Below are positions 51,325 through 59,282 of a stretch of DNA of 62,890 nt, piece after piece. Location: positions 1 through 62,890 of the forward strand of contig JBFELO010000010.1 of NCBI GenBank assembly GCA_041552055.1, given 5' to 3'. The first letter of the stretch is position 1. Each line of letters starts with the position of its first letter. The DNA is from JBFELO01 sp041552055. GTDB lineage: Bacteria > Acidobacteriota > Thermoanaerobaculia > Thermoanaerobaculales > Sulfomarinibacteraceae. Below the pieces are notes generated by a model. It ran no database searches, was not told the origin of the DNA, and saw only the letters and a program-made list of their open reading frames with translations. The translations under genes and the position numbers were made by a program.

Positions 51325-52656
51325 TCACGGCTGACGAACGGGGGCGGCCGGTCCGGCGTCCTCGAGGACCACGCGGGCGACCTTGTCACCGTACGCGATG
51401 GCGTAGTTCTGGCCGCGGTCTTCCGGATAGATCTGTGCCATGGTGCACAGGTACAAGCCGGGCACGGACGCCCGCATAGGAGGAATCTGCGACCGGTATC
51501 CGACGGTGACCACCGGCTGGGCGTAATCCGCGCGAAAGTGGTGGCTCGCGAGGATCCACGAGGGGTCGAACTCCGGGTTGACCCGCTGCAGGGCCGGCAG
51601 ATAGCTCTGGACAACCTGTGTCTTGGGCGCCCGATACAGTGGATGGTCGGAAAACATGTAGTTGGAGATGTACAGAATGTGGCGGCCGCCGTACCGCTCC
51701 TTCGGAATGTAGTTGGTGTGTTCGATGAGTCCGCCGAAGGGCATCTCGGGGTCGGCGATGTTCAGCCAGTAATACTGTGTCAGTGGGTGATTCATCTCCA
51801 GCACGGTGCAGATCGCCGAGGTGGCGGACAGCCGTTCGATCCCGGCTCGTTCCGAGTCCTCGAGGAGGTGACCTGCGATTTCCAGGTAATCCGTCGTCGG
51901 CAGCGCTGCAACCACTCGCGATGCCGCGAACGAACGATTCTTGGTGATGATGTCGAAGCCGTCGGTGGTGCGCTCGACGCGACGGACCGGCTCCGACAGA
52001 TGGAACTCTCCGCCGTTTTCACCGATCCTGGATTCGAGTTCCTCGACCAGCCCGGCGAACGAGCCATTCATGTAACCGAGTCGCTCCCCCAGGCCCGAAC
52101 TCGACCGCGATCGGCCGCGCAGGCGCATCTTGCCCCACAGCCACACCATCGCGACCTCCTCTGCCCGCTCGGCGAACTTTTGGTAGAACAGGGGCCCCCA
52201 GACCTTCTGCCACCCCCGCTCGCCCTGATACCTGCGGATCCAGTCTGCTGCCGCGACATCTTCGAAGGGCGAGGGATCCGCACGGTGTTGGAGGTACAGC
52301 GTGACAAGCGCGAACCGAACCTTGTCGGCCAATCCCAGCGGCCGGAACCGCAGCAGTGAAACGGGAGTGCCGAAATCCCACAGCCTTCCGTCGGTCCACA
52401 AGCCCATCTTCGATGGGAGCCATTCGACGAGATGATCGATCCCGAGCTCCTTCGCCAGCGCCATGTATGCCGTGTCGCTGGTGAACAGGTGGTGGTAGAA
52501 CGCCTCGAGCCGTTCACCGCCGACCTCGAACACGCGAGCGAGACCTCCCGGTCGGGGGTAGCGCTCGAAGAGGTGAACTCGATATCCTTGCTGACCGAGT
52601 CGGAAGGCCGCCGTGAGACCGGCCAGTCCGGCGCCGACAATGACGACCTCGCTCAT
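51325..52656 (-). CDS. FAD-dependent oxidoreductase of the amine-oxidase/desaturase-like group
   Basis: A 443-residue flavoprotein. The N-terminal dinucleotide fold is VVIVGAGLAGLTAAFRLGQQGY, followed by LFERYPRPGGLARVF. Similar proteins are annotated as amine oxidases, protoporphyrinogen-oxidase-like or UDP-galactopyranose-mutase-like enzymes in cell-surface sugar or isoprenoid pathways; the substrate cannot be told. TAGCTT lies 6 bases before its ATG with no ribosome binding site. The start codons of this gene and the divergent MFS gene overlap at the shared CATG. Confidence 0.82.
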   Translation of the reverse strand: MSEVVIVGAGLAGLTAAFRLGQQGYRVHLFERYPRPGGLARVFEVGGERLEAFYHHLFTSDTAYMALAKELGIDHLVEWLPSKMGLWTDGRLWDFGTPVSLLRFRPLGLADKVRFALVTLYLQHRADPSPFEDVAAADWIRRYQGERGWQKVWGPLFYQKFAERAEEVAMVWLWGKMRLRGRSRSSSGLGERLGYMNGSFAGLVEELESRIGENGGEFHLSEPVRRVERTTDGFDIITKNRSFAASRVVAALPTTDYLEIAGHLLEDSERAGIERLSATSAICTVLEMNHPLTQYYWLNIADPEMPFGGLIEHTNYIPKERYGGRHILYISNYMFSDHPLYRAPKTQVVQSYLPALQRVNPEFDPSWILASHHFRADYAQPVVTVGYRSQIPPMRASVPGLYLCTMAQIYPEDRGQNYAIAYGDKVARVVLEDAGPAAPVRQP

Positions 52657-53812
52657 GAATCTAAGCTATCCGAGCGCGTCAGTCCCGTCAAAACGATCGG
52701 CGGTCTTCTACGCCGGCTACTTTTCCGTGCTCGGCGTGGTTCTGCCGTACCTCGGGCCGTACCTCCAACACCGCGGCGTCACGGCGGTCGGAATCGGGTT
52801 GATCACGGCGGCGTTTTCGCTCTCCAAGCTGGCCTATACGCCGGTCCTAGGAATTGCCGTAGACAGAGGTTTCTGGGTGCGCGGCATGCTGACGCTGCAC
52901 GTCGGCGTTTCCATGGTGGTCGCCTTCATCGTGGGGTCCCTGGGTGACGATCCGTGGAGTCTCGGCATCGCGTTCTTCCTGGTCGGCCTGGGATACGGCA
53001 CCGTGCTGCCTCTGGTCGAGGCCACCATTCTGGAACGGTTGTCGCAGCGTACCTACGGTTGGCTGCGGGTTTGGGGTTCGATTGGATTCGTGGTGGCCGC
53101 ATCGGTCGCTGGACCGGTGATGGCCGCTGACATCGTGACCCGGTTCCCGCTCGTGCTGACGGGGGCGTTGGTCGTTCTCGTGCTGGCCTGCGTACCCCTC
53201 GAGAGGGCGACGCGGCCAGCGTCAGGGAGCCGACGCGAGCGGTTGCCAGCGGCGGTGTGGGGCCTGTTGGCCTTGCTGACGCTCCATCAGGTGGCCCATG
53301 GCCCGTACTACGCGTTCTTTTCGATCCACCTCGAAGAGAACGGTTACCCGAGCCTTGCGGTAGGTGGGATGTGGTCGCTCGGTGTGGCCGCAGAACTGGT
53401 CGCGTTCGTCGCGAGCCCTTGGCTCCACCGGTTGCTCGGTCTGCGCCGGTTGCTCGGTCTGTCACTCCTGCTGTCACCGGGGCGCTGGCTGCTGTTGGCG
53501 CTGCCGCTGTCGACCGGGACCCTGATCATCGCGCAACTGGGGCACGCGTTGACCTACGCCCTCGCACATCTCGCTGGCATACAACTCGTGCAGGCAAACG
53601 TGCCAGTTGGGGCGACCCGGTATGCGCAAGCCCTGTACTCCGGGCTCGGATTCGGGCTCGGCATCGTTGTCGGGACGGCGTGTGCCGGTCCGCTGTACCA
53701 GCGAATCGGTGGCAGCGGTTCATTTCTGGTCGCAGCGATCTTTGCCGCGGGGCTGTTCGTCGCGTGGTTGCCGCTTGCAGGATGCTTGCGGCCGGATCGA
53801 CTCTCTGACTGA
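52655..53812 (+). CDS. Major facilitator superfamily transporter (MFS_1-like, PPP/HcaT group)
   Basis: A 385-residue protein with 12 predicted helices. The first loop FSVLGVVLPYLGPYLQHRGVTAVGIGLI and the later ERLSQRTYGWLRVWGSIGFV are typical of the phenylpropionate/nucleoside-permease-like group. The substrate is unknown. The start is taken at ATG 52655 rather than 52613, because the latter lies deep inside the divergent gene; no ribosome binding site supports either. Confidence 0.85.
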   Translation: MNLSYPSASVPSKRSAVFYAGYFSVLGVVLPYLGPYLQHRGVTAVGIGLITAAFSLSKLAYTPVLGIAVDRGFWVRGMLTLHVGVSMVVAFIVGSLGDDPWSLGIAFFLVGLGYGTVLPLVEATILERLSQRTYGWLRVWGSIGFVVAASVAGPVMAADIVTRFPLVLTGALVVLVLACVPLERATRPASGSRRERLPAAVWGLLALLTLHQVAHGPYYAFFSIHLEENGYPSLAVGGMWSLGVAAELVAFVASPWLHRLLGLRRLLGLSLLLSPGRWLLLALPLSTGTLIIAQLGHALTYALAHLAGIQLVQANVPVGATRYAQALYSGLGFGLGIVVGTACAGPLYQRIGGSGSFLVAAIFAAGLFVAWLPLAGCLRPDRLSD

Positions 53813-53876
53813 GAGCTTCGTCGGCGAATCCTGAGGAAGGTGAGGGAAGCCGTGCTGACGGCACGCCGAGTGAGCG

Positions 53877-53990
53877 AATCGGGCACGGACGCGGTCGCGG
53901 ACGCAGGCGCTCTCCATGAGAAGAGCGAGCTGGATCCCGGCACCTTCTCCCGAACGGGTGGGTGGTCGAACGACCAGCCACGGCTTGGTG
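53877..53990. repeat. Intergenic repeats (reverse TCCGTN type, then GCGACCA type)
   Basis: AATCGGGCACGGACGCGG (53877-53894) is the reverse form of the CCGTGCCCGATT word closing the TCCGTN repeats. At about 53955-53990 GGGTGGTCGAACGACCAGCC belongs with the GCGACCA patches. The 230-base gap 53813-54042 shows nothing else. Confidence 0.45.
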
Positions 53991-54042
53991 GTTGGGCCGT
54001 AGCCCCCGGATCCAAGTTCCCAGCTCCTGACGCTGGACGCGA

Positions 54043-54798
54043 TCAGAAGATCACATAGTTGACGTAAAACTGCTCCACCGAAATCGTGTTGTCCGCGAGC
54101 TCGGCCGCCTGATCCGGGAAAAGACGGAAGGTACCGGCCGGCTTGCCGGTGGTCTGGATCATCTGGAGTTCCACCGCTCCGGGGGCGATTTCGGGCTGCA
54201 GGCGATGGATCAGGGTGTACGCCTCCGTCACGACCTCCAACGCCTGGAAGACCTCGCGTTGAGAATCGGTGACCGCCTGGATGTAGATGTAGTTCGGCTG
54301 GGTACCGGCGCTCGTTCGGTAGATGTACAGTTTGCGTTCGTCGAAGAACTTGGAGAACGCCTGGTCCACCCTTTCGTCGTGATACTTGACCGTCTGCAGA
54401 CGGATGCCTGGAGTAGGCGTCGGTGTGGGCGGCATAGTGCTGCCGAGTTCGGGATTCTTGTAGCTGGCGTCGATCGATGCGTACTGGCCCAACGAGAGCT
54501 TGGGCGTCGGCGTCGGGATGGGGGTGCCGACCATGGACAGTTCGTCGATCATCAGCGCATCCCCCAATCCCATCTGGTTGTAGCGCTCGGTTTCGACGAG
54601 GTCCACCTGGTCGACCGGATAGGAGGCCACAGTGCCCGTGACGAGCGTGAGAATGGCGTTGCCGCCTTCGATCTGCATGGCCTCTCGGCAGCGAATCTTG
54701 TGACCACTCTTGAGAATGACGACGTATCCCTGGGCGAAGACCGATGTCGTCACCGCAAGTAGCAGCAGAATGCACACGAAAAGCCGAGTTCGTCCCAT
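54043..54798 (-). CDS. Secreted protein of unknown function with Thr-Pro linkers
   Basis: A 251-residue protein that I do not recognise beyond its layout. The signal peptide is LFVCILLLLAVTTSVFAQ. A small beta domain (GYVVILKSGHKIRCREAMQI, ILTLVTGTVASYPVDQVDLVE) resembles the N-terminal piece of many acidobacterial secreted proteins. Two PTPTP linkers (about 100-107 and 130-138) lead to a C-terminal domain without clear motifs. The start is ATG 54798, with GGGAGG eight bases upstream and a TATAAT box at 54829-54824. Confidence 0.75.
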   Translation of the reverse strand: MGRTRLFVCILLLLAVTTSVFAQGYVVILKSGHKIRCREAMQIEGGNAILTLVTGTVASYPVDQVDLVETERYNQMGLGDALMIDELSMVGTPIPTPTPKLSLGQYASIDASYKNPELGSTMPPTPTPTPGIRLQTVKYHDERVDQAFSKFFDERKLYIYRTSAGTQPNYIYIQAVTDSQREVFQALEVVTEAYTLIHRLQPEIAPGAVELQMIQTTGKPAGTFRLFPDQAAELADNTISVEQFYVNYVIF

Positions 54799-54861
54799 GA
54801 GCGATCCTCCCTTGCCCTCATCCATTATAGGGAAGTGTCCCCCCGAGGAGCACTTCCAGGG

Positions 54862-55773
54862 TCACGTCGACGTCACTGTCGGTGGTGCCCCGGCGGTGGA
54901 AACCAGACTGAGCAGCTCGCTGCGTGATCTCGCACCGGTCTTTCGGTACAACCGTTTCAGGTGATCACGAACCGTGTGGGCGCTGATACCGAGCCGATTC
55001 GCCATGTCAAGAGTCGTGAGTCCTTCCAGCAGAAGTGTCACGACGTCCTCTTCCCGCGGACTGAGGCGGTGGCGGGCACAGAATGACTCGAGGCACAGCT
55101 TGGAGAGAGCCGGAACCGGCTGCAGAAGTGCCAGCACACCAGTGGTGGCGACCTGTGATGCGACCTCGACTCGCAGAATCTCGCACGCGAGCAGTGAGCT
55201 GTCGGACAGCGCCAACGTGCCCGTCCACGGGTGATCGTCGGGCTGCGACGAGACCACCTGCTCGACTTTGGAGCAGAGAAACGTGACCAGGGGCGTGCCG
55301 ATCCGTTCCCCGATCTCAAGGACCAGGCCGTCCTGCGTCTGGCGGGACAGAAGACGATCGGCACGTGGGTTGGCGTACACGATGCTGCCTCGCCGATCGA
55401 ACAGGAGCACCGCACTCGTGGTCGTGTCGAGTGCACCGCGCAGAAGTGCGACCTGCTCGTGGTATCGCCGGCACATGAGGATCTTTTCCAGCGAAAACGA
55501 CAACATGCGTGCGAGGTGGTCGTCCGGTTCTCTGGAGGATCCGATTCGAATGGTAGCCTCGAACCCATCTGCCGAGATGTTGATGGGGTGTCCCTCTCCG
55601 TCGACCGTTCCCATGCGATAACTCTGGCGGACGTTGGAGTCGACTCGCAGGTCGAGCGTGACCCAGGACGCTTCGGTGCGCGCGGACGTGAGTTCGAGCA
55701 GAGCGGTGATGTCGGGATCGTCCGGATCCGGGCAGTGTGGACGCAGGAGGATCGATCCCTTCGATGTCATCAC
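54862..55773 (-). CDS. LuxR-family regulator with PAS-like sensor region
   Basis: A 303-residue protein. The middle (about 105-220) looks like a PAS domain (LRGALDTTTSAVLLFDRRGSIVYANPRADRLL). The C-terminal helix-turn-helix is LSPREEDVVTLLLEGLTTLDMANRLGISAHTVRDHLKRLYRKTGARSRSELL. It should bind DNA in response to a small ligand or cofactor sensed by the N-terminal part. TAAAAT lies 8 bases before the GTG start. It is divergent from ffh; its targets are unknown. Confidence 0.85.
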   Translation of the reverse strand: MMTSKGSILLRPHCPDPDDPDITALLELTSARTEASWVTLDLRVDSNVRQSYRMGTVDGEGHPINISADGFEATIRIGSSREPDDHLARMLSFSLEKILMCRRYHEQVALLRGALDTTTSAVLLFDRRGSIVYANPRADRLLSRQTQDGLVLEIGERIGTPLVTFLCSKVEQVVSSQPDDHPWTGTLALSDSSLLACEILRVEVASQVATTGVLALLQPVPALSKLCLESFCARHRLSPREEDVVTLLLEGLTTLDMANRLGISAHTVRDHLKRLYRKTGARSRSELLSLVSTAGAPPTVTST

Positions 55774-55957
55774 AATTGACCATTTTACACGTCAGGGACG
55801 ATGTGGTGCATCAGAGACGGCGAGGATGGTGCAAAACGAACGCGAGGAACGGCGTCCGGACCGTGTTCAGGAGCTTCGCCCTGCCCACGGTTGGAGGGCC
55901 TTTGCCGAGCCCCAATCCCTTGACCTGCAAGGATGTGTGACCTAGACTGCGTCTCCC

Positions 55958-57292
55958 ATGTTGGATGCGCTGCAGGACAGATTGACGCGCGTCATGAAGA
56001 CGCTCCGCGGCGAGGGCCACCTCACCGAGTACCACGTGGATACCGCGCTGCGTGAAATCCGTTTGGCCCTGTTGGCAGCGGACGTGAGCGTGGAGGTCGT
56101 CCAGGGGTTTGTCGACCGCGTCCGGGAGAGAGCTCTCGGTGAAGAGGTCCTCAACTCGGTCACCCCTGCCCAGATGGTGACCAAGATCGTGCACGAGGAG
56201 TTGGTGCGGCTGCTCGGCGGCGACACCGCAGAGCTCGACTTCAGGGGCCGACCCGCCGTCGTGATGCTGGTCGGGCTGCAGGGATCCGGGAAAACCACGA
56301 ATGCGGCGAAGATCGCCAAGTGGATCAAGGCCAGCAAGGGTCTGTTTCCCCTACTGGTGCCTGCGGACACGTCACGCCCCGCTGCCCGCGAACAGCTGCT
56401 CGTGTTGGGGGAGCAAGCCTCGATACCGTGTGTCGATACGCGGGATATGGACGATCCCGAGGAGATCGCCGGCAGGGCCTTGCGAGAGGCCGCCATCAAG
56501 GGTTACCAGGTCCTGGTATTCGACACTGCCGGCCGTCTGCACGTGGATGACCAGCTCATGGAGGAACTGGAGCGTCTCAAGTCAGTCCTCAAGCCGAAGC
56601 ACATCCTGTTCGTGGCGGATTCGATGACCGGCCAGGATGCGGTGCGGTCGGCGCGGGCGTTCCACGAGAGGCTCGATATCACCGGTGTGATCCTGACCAA
56701 GCTCGACGGCGACGCCCGCGGCGGGGCCGCGCTTTCGATTCGTGAAGTGGTCGGCAGGCCGATCGTGTTCGCCGGGGTGGGCGAACGCCTCGCCGACCTC
56801 GAACAGTTCCACCCCGAGCGGATGGCGGGTCGAATTCTCGGCATGGGCGACGTGTTGACACTGGTCGAGAAGGCGCAGGATGCGGTCGACGAGCGCAAGG
56901 CCAGGCGACTCGAGGCGAAGCTCAAGAAGAACAAGTTCGACCTCGAAGATCTGCGCGAGCAACTGAGCAGCCTCAAGAAGATGGGTCCGCTGCAGCAGGT
57001 CATGGAGTTGATCCCCGGCATGGGAAACGTGGTGCCCGAAGGGGGCGCGACCGAGGCGCAGGAGAACCAGTTGAAGCGAATGGGGGCGTGCATCGATTCG
57101 ATGACACCCAAAGAGCGTCGCCACCCGCAGATCCTCAATGCATCGCGCAAACGGAGGATCGCGCGGGGCTCGGGCACGACCGTCGAGGAGATCAACCGCC
57201 TCTTGCGTCAGTACGGCCAGATGCGTAAGCTGATGAAACGTCTGGGAAAGGCAGATGCCCGGACGCTGAAACGACAGTTGGGATTTCGGTGA
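55958..57292 (+). CDS. ffh: Signal recognition particle protein Ffh
   Basis: A 444-residue GTPase that binds signal peptides of nascent chains with the 4.5S RNA. The N domain is followed by the G domain with GLQGSGKTTNAAKIA, DTAGRLHVDD and TKLDGDARGGAAL, and the C-terminal M domain includes GMGNVVPEG and MTPKERRHPQILNASRKRRIARGSGT. TAGACT stands 9 bases before the ATG and there is no ribosome binding site. It heads the ffh-rpsP-khpA-rimM-trmD group. Confidence 0.97.
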   Translation: MLDALQDRLTRVMKTLRGEGHLTEYHVDTALREIRLALLAADVSVEVVQGFVDRVRERALGEEVLNSVTPAQMVTKIVHEELVRLLGGDTAELDFRGRPAVVMLVGLQGSGKTTNAAKIAKWIKASKGLFPLLVPADTSRPAAREQLLVLGEQASIPCVDTRDMDDPEEIAGRALREAAIKGYQVLVFDTAGRLHVDDQLMEELERLKSVLKPKHILFVADSMTGQDAVRSARAFHERLDITGVILTKLDGDARGGAALSIREVVGRPIVFAGVGERLADLEQFHPERMAGRILGMGDVLTLVEKAQDAVDERKARRLEAKLKKNKFDLEDLREQLSSLKKMGPLQQVMELIPGMGNVVPEGGATEAQENQLKRMGACIDSMTPKERRHPQILNASRKRRIARGSGTTVEEINRLLRQYGQMRKLMKRLGKADARTLKRQLGFR

Positions 57293-57334
57293 CTATGTGA
57301 CTGGACCAGCGTTGGTCCTGGCAGGGAGAACTAG

Positions 57335-57583
57335 ATGCTGATGATCAGATTGCGACGGGGCGGTGCGCGGAACAAGCCCGTATATCGCGTTGTGGTGTCG
57401 GATTCTCACAAAGCGACAGGGGCTGACTACCTCGATCAGGTTGGGTTCTACAACCCGCACCTCGATCCGCCGGAGATTCGAATCGATCTCGACAAGATAG
57501 AGCAGTGGACAAGCCAAGGCGCAGGCGTGTCCGAAACGGTCAGGTCGTTGATCCGTAGAGTCCAGCGACAGCAGCAGGCGTGA
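57335..57583 (+). CDS. rpsP: 30S ribosomal protein S16
   Basis: An 82-residue small-subunit protein with the family start MLMIRLRRGGARNKPVYRVVVSDSHK and DQVGFYNPHLDPPEIRIDLDKIEQW. It lies 42 bases after ffh and 25 before khpA, the usual order. Confidence 0.97.
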   Translation: MLMIRLRRGGARNKPVYRVVVSDSHKATGADYLDQVGFYNPHLDPPEIRIDLDKIEQWTSQGAGVSETVRSLIRRVQRQQQA

Positions 57584-57608
57584 CCCCGCGCCGTGAAAGG
57601 AGCTCCCA

Positions 57609-57848
57609 GTGAGTGCGATGAAGGAACTTCTTGAGGAGATCGCGAAGGCGCTTGTAGATAACCCCGAAGACGTTCACGTAACCGAGGTGGAGGGGGAACA
57701 GACCACCGTGTTGGAGCTCCGAGTCCGGTCAGACGACCTGGGCAAGGTGATCGGCCGTCAGGGACGCACGGCGCGCGCCATCCGAACGCTCCTGTCGGCC
57801 GCAGGCATGAAGGTGCAGAAGCGATTTGTGCTCGAAATCCTCGAGTAG
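57609..57848 (+). CDS. khpA: KH-domain RNA-binding protein KhpA
   Basis: A 79-residue single-KH protein (VRSDDLGKVIGRQGRTARAIRTLLSAAG with the GxxG loop). KhpA binds many RNAs, often with KhpB, and affects cell division and translation in Gram-positives. The GTG start follows GAAAGGAG at good spacing; ATG 57618 is an alternative. It overlaps rimM by 23 bases. Confidence 0.92.
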   Translation: MSAMKELLEEIAKALVDNPEDVHVTEVEGEQTTVLELRVRSDDLGKVIGRQGRTARAIRTLLSAAGMKVQKRFVLEILE

Positions 57849-58389
57849 TCGACAGGCGGACGATGCGGAATGGCTGGTGGTTGGCCGAATCGCCAAGCCA
57901 CACGGCGTTCATGGTGATCTGCTGGTCGACATCATCACCGACTTCCCGGAGCGACTGGATGACGGTGTACGGATCGGCGTCGGTGATGAGGATTCACAGC
58001 TCGAGTTCTTCGAGACCCACCGAGTGAGGTACCACAAGGGACGATGGCTGCTCTCGATCAAGGGGATCAGAGACCGTGCCGCAGTCGAGTATTTCCGCGG
58101 CAGGTACCTGTTCCTTCCGGAACAGAGCCTCGATCAGCTGCCCGACGGGTACTACTATGAACACCATCTCGTGGGACTCGAGTGCCGCGCCGGTGACGGC
58201 ACGGTGTACGGTCAGGTGGTTGGCCTCGACCCGGGCGTCGGTCAAACGAGATTGCTTGTGAGGAGAGGCCGCAGCGAGTACCTCGTGCCGTACGTCCCGG
58301 AGATCGTGCGCAAGGTGGACCTGGAAGGGGGGTGCGTGCTCATCGATCCTCCTCCGGGCCTGCTCGATGACGACTCCGTGACGGCGTGA
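57826..58389 (+). CDS. rimM: Ribosome maturation factor RimM
   Basis: A 187-residue 16S processing factor that binds S19. The N-terminal barrel has VVGRIAKPHGVHGDLLVD and the PRC-barrel half has YYYEHHLVGLECRAGDGTVYGQV and VPYVPEIVRKVDLEGG. The start is probably GTG 57826 inside khpA, indicating coupling. Confidence 0.93.
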   Translation: MCSKSSSSRQADDAEWLVVGRIAKPHGVHGDLLVDIITDFPERLDDGVRIGVGDEDSQLEFFETHRVRYHKGRWLLSIKGIRDRAAVEYFRGRYLFLPEQSLDQLPDGYYYEHHLVGLECRAGDGTVYGQVVGLDPGVGQTRLLVRRGRSEYLVPYVPEIVRKVDLEGGCVLIDPPPGLLDDDSVTA

Positions 58390-58486
58390 GCCTTCTAACT
58401 CCTGGCCCCTGCTCCTTCCCCTCGTGTATTGGCGGTATCGAGAAGTCTGTGGTTGAATGCCCATCCGAAACCTGAAGGGCCCCGAG

Positions 58487-59242
58487 ATGCATTTCGACGT
58501 CGTGACGATTTTTCCACAGCTGTTCGAGACGTTTCGGTGTACCGGCGTGCTCGGCAGGGCAGTCGAGCGCGCGTTGGTGTCGATCGAGGTGCATGACCTC
58601 CGAGGGTGGGCCGACAATCGCTGGAAGCAAGTGGACGACGAGCCCTACGGTGGCGGCGCAGGAATGGTGCTGCAGGTGCCTCCGGTGGTTGCCGCGGTGC
58701 GAGATCTCGAGGCCAAAGCAGGCCGTCGACCCAGAACCGTCATGCTGACACCACGCGGTCGCAAGTTCGATCAGAGGATCGCGGACGAATTTGCGGACGA
58801 ACCCCACACCATCGTACTGTGCGGCAGGTACGAGGGTTTCGATGAGCGGATCATCGACATCCTTCGGCCAGATGAGATCTCGATCGGGGACTTCGTCCTT
58901 GGCGGTGGCGAGGTCGCAGCGATGGCTCTGATCGAAGCGGTGACCCGACTGATTCCAGGCGTCGTTGGGGACCCCGAGTCGGTGGCCGAGGATTCGTTCG
59001 CGAACGGTCTCCTCGACCATCCCTGCTACACCCGCCCGCTCGAGTTCGAAGGCCGAGAGGTGCCGGAGGTGCTGCGGTCCGGGAATCACGAGGCGGTGCG
59101 GCGATGGCGACTCGAGCGCGCGGTGGAGGCGACGGTAACTCGCCGTCCAGATCTGGTAAACCTGAATTGGGAGCGGTACCCGGCAGAGGTTCGGCACCTC
59201 GTCGAACGGCTCACCTCTCGCGGGGGGGGAGGCGAGGAGTAG
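58487..59242 (+). CDS. trmD: tRNA (guanine37-N1)-methyltransferase
   Basis: A 251-residue SPOUT methyltransferase modifying G37 next to the anticodon. MHFDVVTIFPQLFE is the normal start, so ATG 58487 is preferred to the in-frame ATG 58457. The knot region reads IVLCGRYEGFDERIID and DEISIGDFVLGGGEVAAMALIEA. It follows rimM by 97 bases. The usual next gene, rplS, is absent and dsbD follows instead. Confidence 0.95.
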   Translation: MHFDVVTIFPQLFETFRCTGVLGRAVERALVSIEVHDLRGWADNRWKQVDDEPYGGGAGMVLQVPPVVAAVRDLEAKAGRRPRTVMLTPRGRKFDQRIADEFADEPHTIVLCGRYEGFDERIIDILRPDEISIGDFVLGGGEVAAMALIEAVTRLIPGVVGDPESVAEDSFANGLLDHPCYTRPLEFEGREVPEVLRSGNHEAVRRWRLERAVEATVTRRPDLVNLNWERYPAEVRHLVERLTSRGGGGEE

Positions 59243-59282
59243 GGGTCCAGGGGTTTCGATCCAAGAGGATTCGAGGGAGATC

